This document shows positions 7,056-15,458 of a DNA stretch of 64,000 nt, one piece after another. Source of the stretch: Tundrisphaera lichenicola (lineage in GTDB: Bacteria; Planctomycetota; Planctomycetia; Isosphaerales; Isosphaeraceae); assembly GCF_051175385.1 (NCBI RefSeq), contig NZ_CP195106.1:1488001-1552000 (forward strand). The letters run 5' to 3'. Numbering within the stretch: position 1 is the first letter of the stretch; the number at the start of each line of letters is the position of its first letter. Below the pieces are notes generated by a model. It ran no database searches and was not told where the DNA came from. It saw only the letters and a list, made by a program, of their open reading frames with translations. The position numbers were made by a program, and so were the translations under genes.

Positions 7056-9041
7056 ATGGATTTCTTCCAGCACCAGGAGACCGCCCGTCGGAAGACCGGG
7101 CTCCTGGTCTTCTATTTCGTCGTCGCGGTGATCCTGATCATCCTGCTCGCGTACGGGATCGTCGCGGGGGCTTTGCTCGCGTCGGGTTCGGCGCGTGGCT
7201 CTATGGGAGATTTCCAGCGCCCCACGCTCTGGGATCCGGGTCTATTCGGGGCCGTCTCGCTGGCGACCCTGGCCCTCGTCGGCGGAGGGAGCCTCTACCG
7301 GATCGCCTCGCTGGCGGGAGGCGGGCACACCGTGGCCGAACTCCTGGGCGGTCGGCCACTCACGCAGTCGACCTCCGACCCCGACGAGCGCAAGATCCTG
7401 AACGTGGTCGAGGAGATGGCCATCGCCTCCGGGACTCCGGTCCCCCCGGTCTATCTCATGGAGCAGGAGGATGGGATCAACGCCTTCGCCGCGGGCTACA
7501 CCCCCGGCGACGCCGTGATCGGGGTGACCCGAGGTTGTATTCGCAACCTCTCGCGCGACGAGCTTCAGGGGGTGATCGCCCACGAATTCAGCCATATCCT
7601 GAACGGCGACATGAGGCTCAATATCCGCCTGATCGGGGTCCTCTATGGCATTCTGCTGATCAGCATGACGGGCTGGATCATCTTCCGGAGCACGAACTAT
7701 CAGGGACGATCCTCGGGGAGACGCGACGACGACCGGAAGGGCGGGATCCCTTGGCCCCTGATCGGGCTGGCGCTCTATGTCCTGGGGTACGTGGGGGTCT
7801 TCTTCGGCAACCTGATCAAGGCGGCCGTGAGCCGCCAGCGCGAATACCTGGCCGATGCCTCGGCCGTGCAGTTCACCCGGAATCCGGGGGGGATTGCCGG
7901 GGCCCTCAAGAAGATCGGTGCCTACTCCGAAGGGTCGAAGATCCAGTCCTCCGAGGCCAAGGAGACCAGCCACCTTTTCTTCGGCGACGCCGTCGGCCAT
8001 CTCTTCGAAGCCTTCGCCACTCACCCCCCGCTGGCCGATCGGATCCGGCGGATCGACCCATCCTTCGACGGCGATTTCTCCAGGATCTCGATCGGGACCG
8101 AGTCAAGATCCATCCCCGATGAGCCGACCCGGACCACGCTTCGGCCCCAGACCCGATCGGCCCAGGGCGGCTTCCGGTTCAACCCGGCCGAGATGGTCGC
8201 CCACGTCGGGACCGTCGACCCTCAGCAACTCGCCTACGCCTCCGGGATCCTGGCCTCGCTCCCGAGGTCGCTCAAGGATCTGGCCTACGAGCCGTTCGGG
8301 GCCCGGATCATGGTCTTTGCGCTGCTGGTCGATCCCCAGGATGAGGCCGTCCGGGCTGAGCAACTCCGGGGTCTGGCCGGTCGTGCCGATCCGGCCGCTT
8401 TCAAGTTGCTCCAGTCCGTCCTGCCCGAAGTCCTCCGGCTCCCGCCCGAGTCTCGACTTCCGCTGGTCTCGATGGCGGTCCCGGCCCTCCGGAGGCTTTC
8501 GGGGGAGCAATACCTGTCCTTCATCAAGGACGTGGGGGCGCTGATCCGGGCCGATCATCAACTCAGTCTGTACGAATATGCCCTCCAGCGCATGCTCATG
8601 AGGCATCTCGCCATCCATTTCGGCGATGCCCGACCGGCCCGGGTCCGCCATGAGTCTCCCGAGGCCTTGTCCGGACCAATCCGCCAGGTCCTCGGGATGC
8701 TGGCACGCGTCGGACACTCATCGGAGATCGATGCCACCCACGCGTTCGAAGCCGGTCTGAAGAACCTGGGCTGGCCCGGGATCGAGGACGCCTTGCCCGC
8801 GAGCGACCTGGACCTCCGGTTGCTCGATGCGGCCCTGAACGAGCTCGATGCCGCCGCGCCCCCCTTGAAGAAGCAGGTCCTCGCGGGTTGCGCCGCCTGC
8901 ATCGGGGCGGACGGCCGGATCACTCTGGAAGAGGCGGAATTGCTCCGGGCCATCGCCGACTCGATCGGCTGTCCCCTCCCGCCGCTCCAGGCCTTGCCCG
9001 GGGCCCAGGCCATCGCCGGCGACCCCACGACCGAGGGATGA
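7056..9041 (+). CDS. M48-family (HtpX-like) membrane metallopeptidase with C-terminal extension
   Basis: The protein has 661 residues. Two N-terminal helices (about 15-40 and 62-84) precede the catalytic domain. The zinc site is HEFSH at 176-180, with the third ligand Glu263 in REYLADASA. Two more helices lie between them (about 192-210 and 234-255). Residues after ~345 form a long helical extension absent from classical HtpX. The extreme C-terminus (about 612-650) contains GCAACIGADGRITLEEAELLRAIA-like sequence resembling TerB-type helical domains. Related enzymes cleave misfolded membrane proteins. The partner gene lemA lies immediately upstream, and the gene ends 13 bases before a convergent gene. 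Confidence 0.9.
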   Translation: MDFFQHQETARRKTGLLVFYFVVAVILIILLAYGIVAGALLASGSARGSMGDFQRPTLWDPGLFGAVSLATLALVGGGSLYRIASLAGGGHTVAELLGGRPLTQSTSDPDERKILNVVEEMAIASGTPVPPVYLMEQEDGINAFAAGYTPGDAVIGVTRGCIRNLSRDELQGVIAHEFSHILNGDMRLNIRLIGVLYGILLISMTGWIIFRSTNYQGRSSGRRDDDRKGGIPWPLIGLALYVLGYVGVFFGNLIKAAVSRQREYLADASAVQFTRNPGGIAGALKKIGAYSEGSKIQSSEAKETSHLFFGDAVGHLFEAFATHPPLADRIRRIDPSFDGDFSRISIGTESRSIPDEPTRTTLRPQTRSAQGGFRFNPAEMVAHVGTVDPQQLAYASGILASLPRSLKDLAYEPFGARIMVFALLVDPQDEAVRAEQLRGLAGRADPAAFKLLQSVLPEVLRLPPESRLPLVSMAVPALRRLSGEQYLSFIKDVGALIRADHQLSLYEYALQRMLMRHLAIHFGDARPARVRHESPEALSGPIRQVLGMLARVGHSSEIDATHAFEAGLKNLGWPGIEDALPASDLDLRLLDAALNELDAAAPPLKKQVLAGCAACIGADGRITLEEAELLRAIADSIGCPLPPLQALPGAQAIAGDPTTEG

Positions 9042-9054
9042 TCGGAGGACGATC

Positions 9055-10113
9055 TCAGGGCCTTTTCGGCGTGAGTCTTGCCAGTGCGAGCGTGGCCCAG
9101 GAACTGGAGGCGCAGTTGATCGGCGTCAGTAGTTTCGAGCTCCCCGGCGAGCCGTCGGGGGTCGATCGAGAGATCATCGGCCAACTTCCGTCCGGCAGTT
9201 GTGTCGCGACCAGGAAGTCCATGGCCCGTTGGATCTCGGGCCGCTCGGCCGTGAATCCGGCGAGCGACAATACGTACAAGGTCTGGCCGGTGGCGAAGGC
9301 GTCGCTCTTCCAATCGGGGACGGTCTGGCTCCAACCACCGTCCTCGCGCTGGAGGGCGAGTAATCCCTCGATGGCGGTTTTCATCGTGTCGAGGGGCTTA
9401 CCGGATCGAATCGCCACGAGCAGCCTCAAAACCTTCTCTTGATGGAGTTCGGAGGACTTTGCGGCGTCGAACCAGGCGATCGCCCTGGACAGGGCCTCGC
9501 GTCGGGACGTCGGCGAGTCGGGGCCGGTCTCCCCCTGCAAGGCCATGATGATCCAGGCGACGTCGGTAATCTGGCTCTCGTTGATCGGTGGTCGCCTGAG
9601 GGTAGGGAAGAATTCCCACGAGCCATCCGGTTGCTGCTTCCTGACGATCTCCTCCGCGATCAGATTCAGGCTTTCCTGCTGCCCCTCGACTGGCGCGGGT
9701 CTCGAGCGCGCCGCGACGGCCAGGAACGGGAGCCCCATGTTCAGCCCTCGACCCTGCGGGCGCGGGTCGGGTGGGGCGGCCGGATTCGGGAAGATCCTCG
9801 AGGCCAGCAAGTTGTCCTTGCTGCCCAGCAAGGACTCGAGAGTATCCGCCAGGAACTGCTCGTCGATCGAATACCCCTGCCGTTCGGCCTCGATCAGCGC
9901 CCAGAGCGGCATCGGCAGGTGATGGCAGGCGGCGCATTGACGAGTGGTCCACCACGCGTCACTCTCCTCCTGGAGGTAACCGATGGCACGCTCGACCGCC
10001 TGCTGGACCTGCTGCGTTCTCGCGGGGGGATCCGATGCCGGTCCATCGGCAAGCGAGAGCCGAGAGAGGCTAATCCCCAGGATTATCGCCGCGAACCATG
10101 ACGTGCGACCCAT
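9055..10113 (-). CDS. Secreted alpha/alpha-toroid (prenyltransferase/squalene-cyclase-like) protein with a haem-c motif
   Basis: The start at 10113 is chosen because AAGGGG lies at a suitable distance before it and the product then begins with a clear signal peptide (MGRTSWFAAIILGISL). The mature protein has a single CAACH motif (Cys60, Cys63, His64), the signature of a covalently bound haem c. After it come several repeats of the squalene-cyclase/prenyltransferase fold, for example LLALQREDGGW, QPDGSWEF and LPDGSWPM. The active-site acid motifs of cyclases are not evident, so catalysis of a terpene reaction is doubtful. Similar CxxCHH-plus-toroid proteins occur in planctomycetes without known function. 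It follows the sigma factor-cytochrome gene on the same strand (145-base gap), so the two may share a redox role. Confidence 0.75.
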   Translation of the reverse strand: MGRTSWFAAIILGISLSRLSLADGPASDPPARTQQVQQAVERAIGYLQEESDAWWTTRQCAACHHLPMPLWALIEAERQGYSIDEQFLADTLESLLGSKDNLLASRIFPNPAAPPDPRPQGRGLNMGLPFLAVAARSRPAPVEGQQESLNLIAEEIVRKQQPDGSWEFFPTLRRPPINESQITDVAWIIMALQGETGPDSPTSRREALSRAIAWFDAAKSSELHQEKVLRLLVAIRSGKPLDTMKTAIEGLLALQREDGGWSQTVPDWKSDAFATGQTLYVLSLAGFTAERPEIQRAMDFLVATQLPDGSWPMISRSTPDGSPGSSKLLTPINCASSSWATLALARLTPKRP

Positions 10114-10257
10114 GAGGCGATCCCCTTGTTGATCAACAAGCATCCGCTACGAGACGCGATTTCATATTACGGCACCACCAGTTTAAGCGACATCCCACGT
10201 TTCTCCCTCCCGGGCCAAGATTCATTGGTCGACGCGCGGGATCGGCTAGCTTTCGAG

Positions 10258-12639
10258 TCAGCGTCCTTCTAGGTGAGGCGAGGGGGCCGCGAGCGATCTC
10301 AGGAACGTGGCGAGGTCCCGCTTGCGTCGTGGGGAAAGCTCCGCGTGGCGTCTGGCCGAGGCCGCCCCCTGGCCGCCGTGCATCGCGATGGCCTGCTCGA
10401 TGCTCTCGGCGCGGCCGTCGTGGAGATAAGGGCCGGAGTCGCGAAGTCCCCACAAGGGGGGCGTCCTCCACTCCTGGGCCAAAGCGAGGCCGGTGCCCGA
10501 TCGGTCCCTCGCCCCGTCCTCGAAGGCGGGGGCGTCCCCCGCGAACACCGCGTAGGAGTCGGAATCTCCCAGTGCCGGGCTCATGTCGTGCAGGAGCAGG
10601 TCGCTGTAGATCCCCTCGACATCCCCCAGCCTCGGCGAGTGGCAATGGGCGCAGCCGATCGACTTGAATGCCTCCAGGCCGGACCGGATCTGCTGGGCCT
10701 CCTGGGCGTCGGCAGCTTCGGGGGCGTTGGGGGCGGGGAGATCCCGGACATACTTCACCAGGGCGTCGCATTCCGCCCGATCCATGTCCAGGCCCGGCGC
10801 GTCGAGGCCGGGTAATCGCGGGTCGACCGCCTGCCGAACGCCCGGGACCTCGAGCCCGATCTCTCCGGCGGCGGCGGTCTTCACGAACTCCTCCAGCGTC
10901 GCCGCTTGAGCCTTCCAGCCGAACCGGCCGATCCGGCCGTCCCCGAGTCGGCTCACCCGACCTCGAGGTGTCATCGGGCCGGGTCGCCTGCGTCGGGACG
11001 CGGCCAGGATCGCCTCGTCGGGGATCGCGTCGATCAGGCCCGAGCCGAAGAGGGGGGGCGAGTTCCGCTCGGAAGTCCGGACCAGGATCATCCCGTGCTG
11101 GCCCGGGACCGACCCTCGCCAGGCGTCATACCCCGGGTCGGTGCCGAATTGGTGGAGCATCACGCTCCGGGCCTGGCGGAAACCGGGATGGATCGCACCG
11201 AGCATCCTCGGGTCGGGCCGGTTCCCCGCCGTCCCCCGGACCTCCGCCGCGTTTCCCATCCGGTAGTCGAATTGCCCCGACCCGAAGTCCATGCTGAAGG
11301 AGTAGAAGTAGCCGGAGCCCTGGGCCATCCCCGATGAGACGGTCGCGATCTCGACGTTTCGGGCGATCCCACCGGCCCCGCCGACCCCGCCGAGATGATG
11401 GCAGGCGACGCAGGACGATCCGTTGAAGACCGGCCCGAGGCCGTCGCCGCCGTGGCTCCTGGGGTCATTCCTCGACCACGTCCTCTCGAACAACTCGCGG
11501 CCCGAGGGCCCTGCCTCGGCCGGTCGGACTTCGCCGGGCGACGGCCTGAGTGGGTCCATCAACTTCGCGAAGTCGTCCCCTTCGTCCTCTGGCTGGACCG
11601 GGGAGGGGGGCATCGGGACGACGGCCGGGGCTCGGTCGGGTCCCTTTGGAGCCGGGATGATCGCGGCAACCCGAGGCTTCGGGGGGATCGGGGCCGGGGT
11701 CGGCGAGATCTTTACCGGCCCGAGGGTCGATCGAGGAGGTTCGACGGCCCCTTCGCGGGTCGGTCGGCCAGACCATCGGAGGGCGGTCGCGGCCAGCAGC
11801 AGGACGAGCAGGATCGGCGCCGCGATCTTGATCGGGTCGTAGAACATCGACGAGAGCGTGGACTCGGCCAGGCCGGTGACCCCGGGCGAGATCAGCCCGG
11901 TCGTCCCTCGCCCCTTGGCGAATCGGGAGGCGCCAAGGGCCGTCTCCTCGATCCAGACCCGGTCGAGCAGCGCGGCCCTCGCTTCGGGCCCGGCCGCGAG
12001 GCCGAGACCGGCCAGGGTGGCGAACGAGGCCCCCTTCCGGCCCAGCCTCGATCGCAATCGCTCCAGGCCCCGATGGAGGCGGGATTGGACCGTCCCCAGC
12101 GGCCAGCCGAGCGCCTCGGCGGCCTGTTCCTGGGTCCATCCTTCCCAGTAGCAGAGCAGGATCGGCTCCCGATATTTTTCGGGCAGTCGGCCGACCTCCT
12201 CACGCAGTCCGAGGTCGTCCGATTGGCCTCGGAACCCCTTCTCCGACCGGCAGCCACCCATGAGCTCGGCCCTCTTGCGCTCGGCGATCTTCCGGCGAGC
12301 GGACTCACCTCGTCCTCGACGCGCGACCCGCAAGGCCACCCCGTGGAGCCAGGGACCGAGCGAGGCGGGCTTCCGGATCGAGCCCGCCTTCCGGGCCAGG
12401 ACGAGGAAGACCGCTTGAGTGGCGTCTCGGGCCTCTTCGCGGTCCCGGAGGATCTCCAGGCAGACCTGGTGGACGACCGGCCCATGTCGCTCGATGAGGG
12501 CGGCGAAGGCCAACTCGGCCCACTCATCCGCCCCGGAGAGGAATCGACCCAGGAGTTGCCCGTCGGGCCAGGTCTCGAACACCCGACGATCCTGGGGCGT
12601 CGGGGCCTCCTCCTCGGTCGCCGTCAATTCCATCGCCAT
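10258..12639 (-). CDS. ECF-type sigma factor fused through a membrane helix to a dihaem cytochrome c / DHOR-like domain
   Basis: The protein has 793 residues in three parts. Residues ~43-110 match sigma region 2 and ~148-198 match region 4 (LPEKYREPILLCYWEG, then the helix-turn-helix TQEQAAEALGWPLGTVQSRL). Residues 272-289 form one transmembrane helix (IAAPILLVLLLAATALRW), followed by a Pro-rich linker to ~360. The rest resembles dihaem 'thiol oxidoreductase'/cytochrome c peroxidase-like proteins, with CVACH at 410-414, CAHCH at 663-667 and a terminal WRTPPLWGLRDSGPYLHDG block. With the sigma part inside, the haem part would lie outside the membrane, where c-type haem is attached. Planctomycete sigma factors with long C-terminal extensions are known; this particular pairing suggests one-protein redox sensing. 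An enzymatic role for the haem domain is an alternative. Confidence 0.85.
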   Translation of the reverse strand: MAMELTATEEEAPTPQDRRVFETWPDGQLLGRFLSGADEWAELAFAALIERHGPVVHQVCLEILRDREEARDATQAVFLVLARKAGSIRKPASLGPWLHGVALRVARRGRGESARRKIAERKRAELMGGCRSEKGFRGQSDDLGLREEVGRLPEKYREPILLCYWEGWTQEQAAEALGWPLGTVQSRLHRGLERLRSRLGRKGASFATLAGLGLAAGPEARAALLDRVWIEETALGASRFAKGRGTTGLISPGVTGLAESTLSSMFYDPIKIAAPILLVLLLAATALRWSGRPTREGAVEPPRSTLGPVKISPTPAPIPPKPRVAAIIPAPKGPDRAPAVVPMPPSPVQPEDEGDDFAKLMDPLRPSPGEVRPAEAGPSGRELFERTWSRNDPRSHGGDGLGPVFNGSSCVACHHLGGVGGAGGIARNVEIATVSSGMAQGSGYFYSFSMDFGSGQFDYRMGNAAEVRGTAGNRPDPRMLGAIHPGFRQARSVMLHQFGTDPGYDAWRGSVPGQHGMILVRTSERNSPPLFGSGLIDAIPDEAILAASRRRRPGPMTPRGRVSRLGDGRIGRFGWKAQAATLEEFVKTAAAGEIGLEVPGVRQAVDPRLPGLDAPGLDMDRAECDALVKYVRDLPAPNAPEAADAQEAQQIRSGLEAFKSIGCAHCHSPRLGDVEGIYSDLLLHDMSPALGDSDSYAVFAGDAPAFEDGARDRSGTGLALAQEWRTPPLWGLRDSGPYLHDGRAESIEQAIAMHGGQGAASARRHAELSPRRKRDLATFLRSLAAPSPHLEGR

Positions 12640-12672
12640 TGGTCTCGATCCTCCCCGAAGGTTCCTGCTCTC

Positions 12673-12684
12673 GCACTGTAGTGC
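12673..12684. promoter_or_regulatory. Palindrome GCACTGTAGTGC upstream of the sigma-cytochrome gene
   Basis: The arms GCACT and AGTGC are separated by two bases, 33 bases upstream of the ATG at 12639. It lies in the short divergent region between the sigma-cytochrome gene and the hypothetical gene on the plus strand, where an operator would be expected. No regulator is identified and a chance palindrome is possible. Confidence 0.25.
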
Positions 12685-12861
12685 CGGTTCGGGGTGAGGA
12701 TCATTTCATATTTCCGGGATTTCTCGCGATTTGATGGGCGATGGGTGGCTTCCTCGGTCGAAATCGGCCGACTCGGGCCGGGAAGTGTGTTAGCCGGGGG
12801 GCGTGGCCCCGAAACTTCGGGGGAGATCCTCCCGATCCCGCCCATTGTCGCGAGAGCCGCC

Positions 12862-13935
12862 ATGATCGTCTCCGATGCCCGTCGCGAAGCCAATCGCCGA
12901 AACGCCCTCAAGAGCACGGGTCCGAAGACCCCCGAGGGGAAGGAGCGATCTCGCGCCAACGCCCTGAAGCATGGGCTCTGCTCGGCGATCGTCGTGCCCG
13001 AGAGCGTCGAGGCGATCCAGGAGCGGTCCTCGGCCTATTATTACACCCTCAAGCCCCAGAACCAGTTCCACGGCTGGTTGGTGAATGAAGTCGCCCTGAT
13101 CAGTCTGAGGATCGACCGCTGCGAGCGGATCGAGCGGCGGGTCCGCGACAAGATCTCCCTCCGGGCCGAATTGACCTGGGACGACGACCGGATCGCTCAG
13201 GCCGCGACCCTCGGCGCCCAGATCGGCAAGCGTCCCGAGGAAGTGGCCGAGGCCCTCCGGCGGACCCCTCAAGGGTGCGACTGGCTGATGAAACGCTGGG
13301 CGATGCTGGCCTACGTGGCCGATAGGAAAGGGGCCTGGTCCCTGGAACAGTCCCGGCTGGCCTTCGACCTGATGGGCACCCCGATCGAGTTCCGCGAGGG
13401 GCACGAGCCGGGGGCCCTGATCGACCAGGAGGGGAGATTGATCGGTCCGCCCGAAGGCCCGGCGAGCGTGGCACGTCGCGAGATCGCCGCGTTGAAGGAA
13501 CGCCGGGAACTGGTCGCCGACCTCGATGAGGTGAACCGAGAGCTGGCCCTCGCCGACCTGACCACCGACGAGGACCCCGAGCTTCGGAGGCTCCGACGAT
13601 ACGAGTCGACCCTCCATCGACGACTCCGCTGGTGCCTGGCCCAGATCAAGTACGAGTCGCCCCACCGGGCCGCTCACCCCGACCTCGCTCCCAACTGGGA
13701 ATCCCGAACCTCTTCACGGTCGGAGTCGAGAGCCTCGAACGAGTCCGACCCCGGAGGGTCTCAGGCTCTCGCGGAGGAGGCAGCCCTCGAAGCCCCCGCC
13801 GATCTTGAACTCGACCCGATGCCGGGGTCGGGCGTGGACCGAGATATCCCGATGATCCTGGCTCCGAAGATCGAGCGGCGGAGCGATTCTCGCCGGGACG
13901 TCCGGGTTCGGGAGCCTGAACGGCTCCGAGCCTGA
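12862..13935 (+). CDS. Conserved hypothetical protein (NRRNALKSTGPKTPEGK type)
   Basis: The start at 12862 places the conserved block right at the N-terminus (RREANRRNALKSTGPKTPEG, then SRANALKHGL); an upstream in-frame ATG would add 56 residues of non-conserved sequence. The product has 357 residues, is strongly charged and largely helical, and has no signal peptide or membrane segment. This N-terminal block is found in many planctomycete and some other bacterial hypothetical proteins, often in several copies per genome. It resembles a basic nucleic-acid-binding patch, but no function is established. The C-terminal ~80 residues are low-complexity and rich in Ser, Arg and Glu. Confidence 0.75.
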   Translation: MIVSDARREANRRNALKSTGPKTPEGKERSRANALKHGLCSAIVVPESVEAIQERSSAYYYTLKPQNQFHGWLVNEVALISLRIDRCERIERRVRDKISLRAELTWDDDRIAQAATLGAQIGKRPEEVAEALRRTPQGCDWLMKRWAMLAYVADRKGAWSLEQSRLAFDLMGTPIEFREGHEPGALIDQEGRLIGPPEGPASVARREIAALKERRELVADLDEVNRELALADLTTDEDPELRRLRRYESTLHRRLRWCLAQIKYESPHRAAHPDLAPNWESRTSSRSESRASNESDPGGSQALAEEAALEAPADLELDPMPGSGVDRDIPMILAPKIERRSDSRRDVRVREPERLRA

Positions 13936-14397
13936 ACCCGAGACCGTCCATGACCTCGCCGCGACCGCCACTTCGCCCGCTCTCCCGGGCCGAGGCCGCT
14001 CCCTCGCGTACCTGTCGCGACCCGATCGTGTAAAAATGAGAGTTTGGGGCGATTTGCGTTGGTTTTGGCCGAATTCAGGACGGGCTTTCGACCGATTTTC
14101 GGTCGTCCGATGCCTTCGGCGGTCGAATCCGGGGACAGCCGAGGGAGCGGGGCAACCCACTTTGCGAATCGAAGCCATTTGTCGCGTATCTGCGGGTCCC
14201 TCGCGATTTCGACAATTCCCTCAGGACAGGCTTGTCCTGTTGACTGAGGTGTTCGCCTTGACCTGGGATTGTTTCTCCGCGAAGCCGAATTCGAGAGGAG
14301 GGCTGTTCATTCTGGCGTTGATCTTCCGGTCGCGATAGACAATTCTCGGTCCTGGAGTTACAAGCATGAGCAGCGTCGCTGATATTCCGAGGACCCG
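13936..14397. other. Non-coding stretch upstream of manA, with two hairpins
   Basis: This 462-bp region holds no frame with coding character. It contains two perfect short inverted repeats: 14089-14105 (CGACCGA-TTT-TCGGTCG) and 14222-14239 (CAGGACA-GGCT-TGTCCTG). Neither has a following T-tract, so they are not typical intrinsic terminators, but the first is a plausible end of the preceding transcript and the second could belong to the manA leader. GAGG at about 5 bases before the ATG at 14398 serves as the manA ribosome site. Confidence 0.45.
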
Positions 14398-15390
14398 ATG
14401 AAGCAGGTCATGGTCGACGATCTCCACCCGCTCCGATTCGAGCCGATCCTGAAGCGTCTGATCTGGGGCGGCCGGAAGCTCGGTCACGTCCTGGGAAAGC
14501 CGATCGGCGAAGGATCGGATTACGCCGAGAGCTGGGAGATCTCCGACCACCGACTCGATGTCAGTCGGGTGGCCGAAGGGCCGCTCTCCGGCACCTTGCT
14601 GCGTGACATCGTCCGGGGACGCGGCGAGGACCTGTTCGGCCCGGGGGTCGGGCCTCGCGAGCAATTCCCCCTCCTGATCAAGTTCATCGACGCCCGGCAG
14701 GATCTCTCGGTCCAGGTCCATCCCGATGACGATCTTGGTCTTCGACTGGCCAACGATAACGGCAAGACGGAGACCTGGGTGGTCATCGATGCCGAGCCGG
14801 GCAGCAAGATCTATGCCGGGTTGAAGGCGGGGACCACTCGCGACGACATGGCCCGGGCGATCGAGTCGGGGACGGTCGAGTCGCTGCTCCACTCCTTCCC
14901 GGCCCGGCCGGGGGATTGCATCCTGATCCCGGCGGGGACGGTCCACGCCATCGGGGCGGGCGTCGTCCTGGCCGAGGTCCAGCAGATGTCCGACGCCACC
15001 TTCCGGCTCCATGACTGGGGACGGGTCGGGGTCGACGGCAACCCCCGTCAACTCCACCTGGCCGAGGCCCTGGAGTCGATCGACTTCGAGGCCGGGCCGG
15101 TCGCCCCGATGACCACGACGCCCGAGCCGATCCCCGGTGGTCATCGCGAGCAGCTCGCCCGGTCGGCGTTCTTCGACCTGAATCGCCTCATCCTGGACGG
15201 GCCAACCACGATCGGCGACCCATCCCGTTTCACGATCGTCATCTGCCTGGGGGGCTCGGCCCGGGTCCAGTCGGGCGAGATCTCGGTCTCGCTGGAACTG
15301 GGGCAAACCGTGTTGCTCCCCGCCGCGATCGGACCATGCGAGGTCCGGCCCCTGGGCCGCGCAACCTTGCTGACCTGCGTCGTCCCTTGA
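14398..15390 (+). CDS. manA: Class I mannose-6-phosphate isomerase
   Basis: The enzyme interconverts fructose-6-phosphate and mannose-6-phosphate and feeds mannose into glycolysis or GDP-mannose synthesis. The 330-residue protein shows the zinc-dependent type I cupin pattern: LIWGGRKLG at the N-terminus, the metal-binding region SVQVHPDDDLGLRL, the KTETWVVIDAEPGSKIYAGL block, and PAGTVHAIGAGVVLAEVQQ. The short length fits the bacterial subgroup that resembles Bacillus ManA. The start is supported by GAGG five bases upstream. The nearest downstream gene on the same strand is a membrane protein 68 bases away. Confidence 0.93.
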   Translation: MKQVMVDDLHPLRFEPILKRLIWGGRKLGHVLGKPIGEGSDYAESWEISDHRLDVSRVAEGPLSGTLLRDIVRGRGEDLFGPGVGPREQFPLLIKFIDARQDLSVQVHPDDDLGLRLANDNGKTETWVVIDAEPGSKIYAGLKAGTTRDDMARAIESGTVESLLHSFPARPGDCILIPAGTVHAIGAGVVLAEVQQMSDATFRLHDWGRVGVDGNPRQLHLAEALESIDFEAGPVAPMTTTPEPIPGGHREQLARSAFFDLNRLILDGPTTIGDPSRFTIVICLGGSARVQSGEISVSLELGQTVLLPAAIGPCEVRPLGRATLLTCVVP

Positions 15391-15458
15391 TGGTCGCCCG
15401 GAAGGATTTCGGGCGATCTCCAACGGCGAGGCCCTGAACCAACACAATGGAGTGTCGC

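Noticed and set aside
14036..14338. Possible 100-residue protein upstream of manA
   Set aside because: No ribosome site, no conserved motif and mixed codon use; it overlaps two hairpins. Treated as non-coding.
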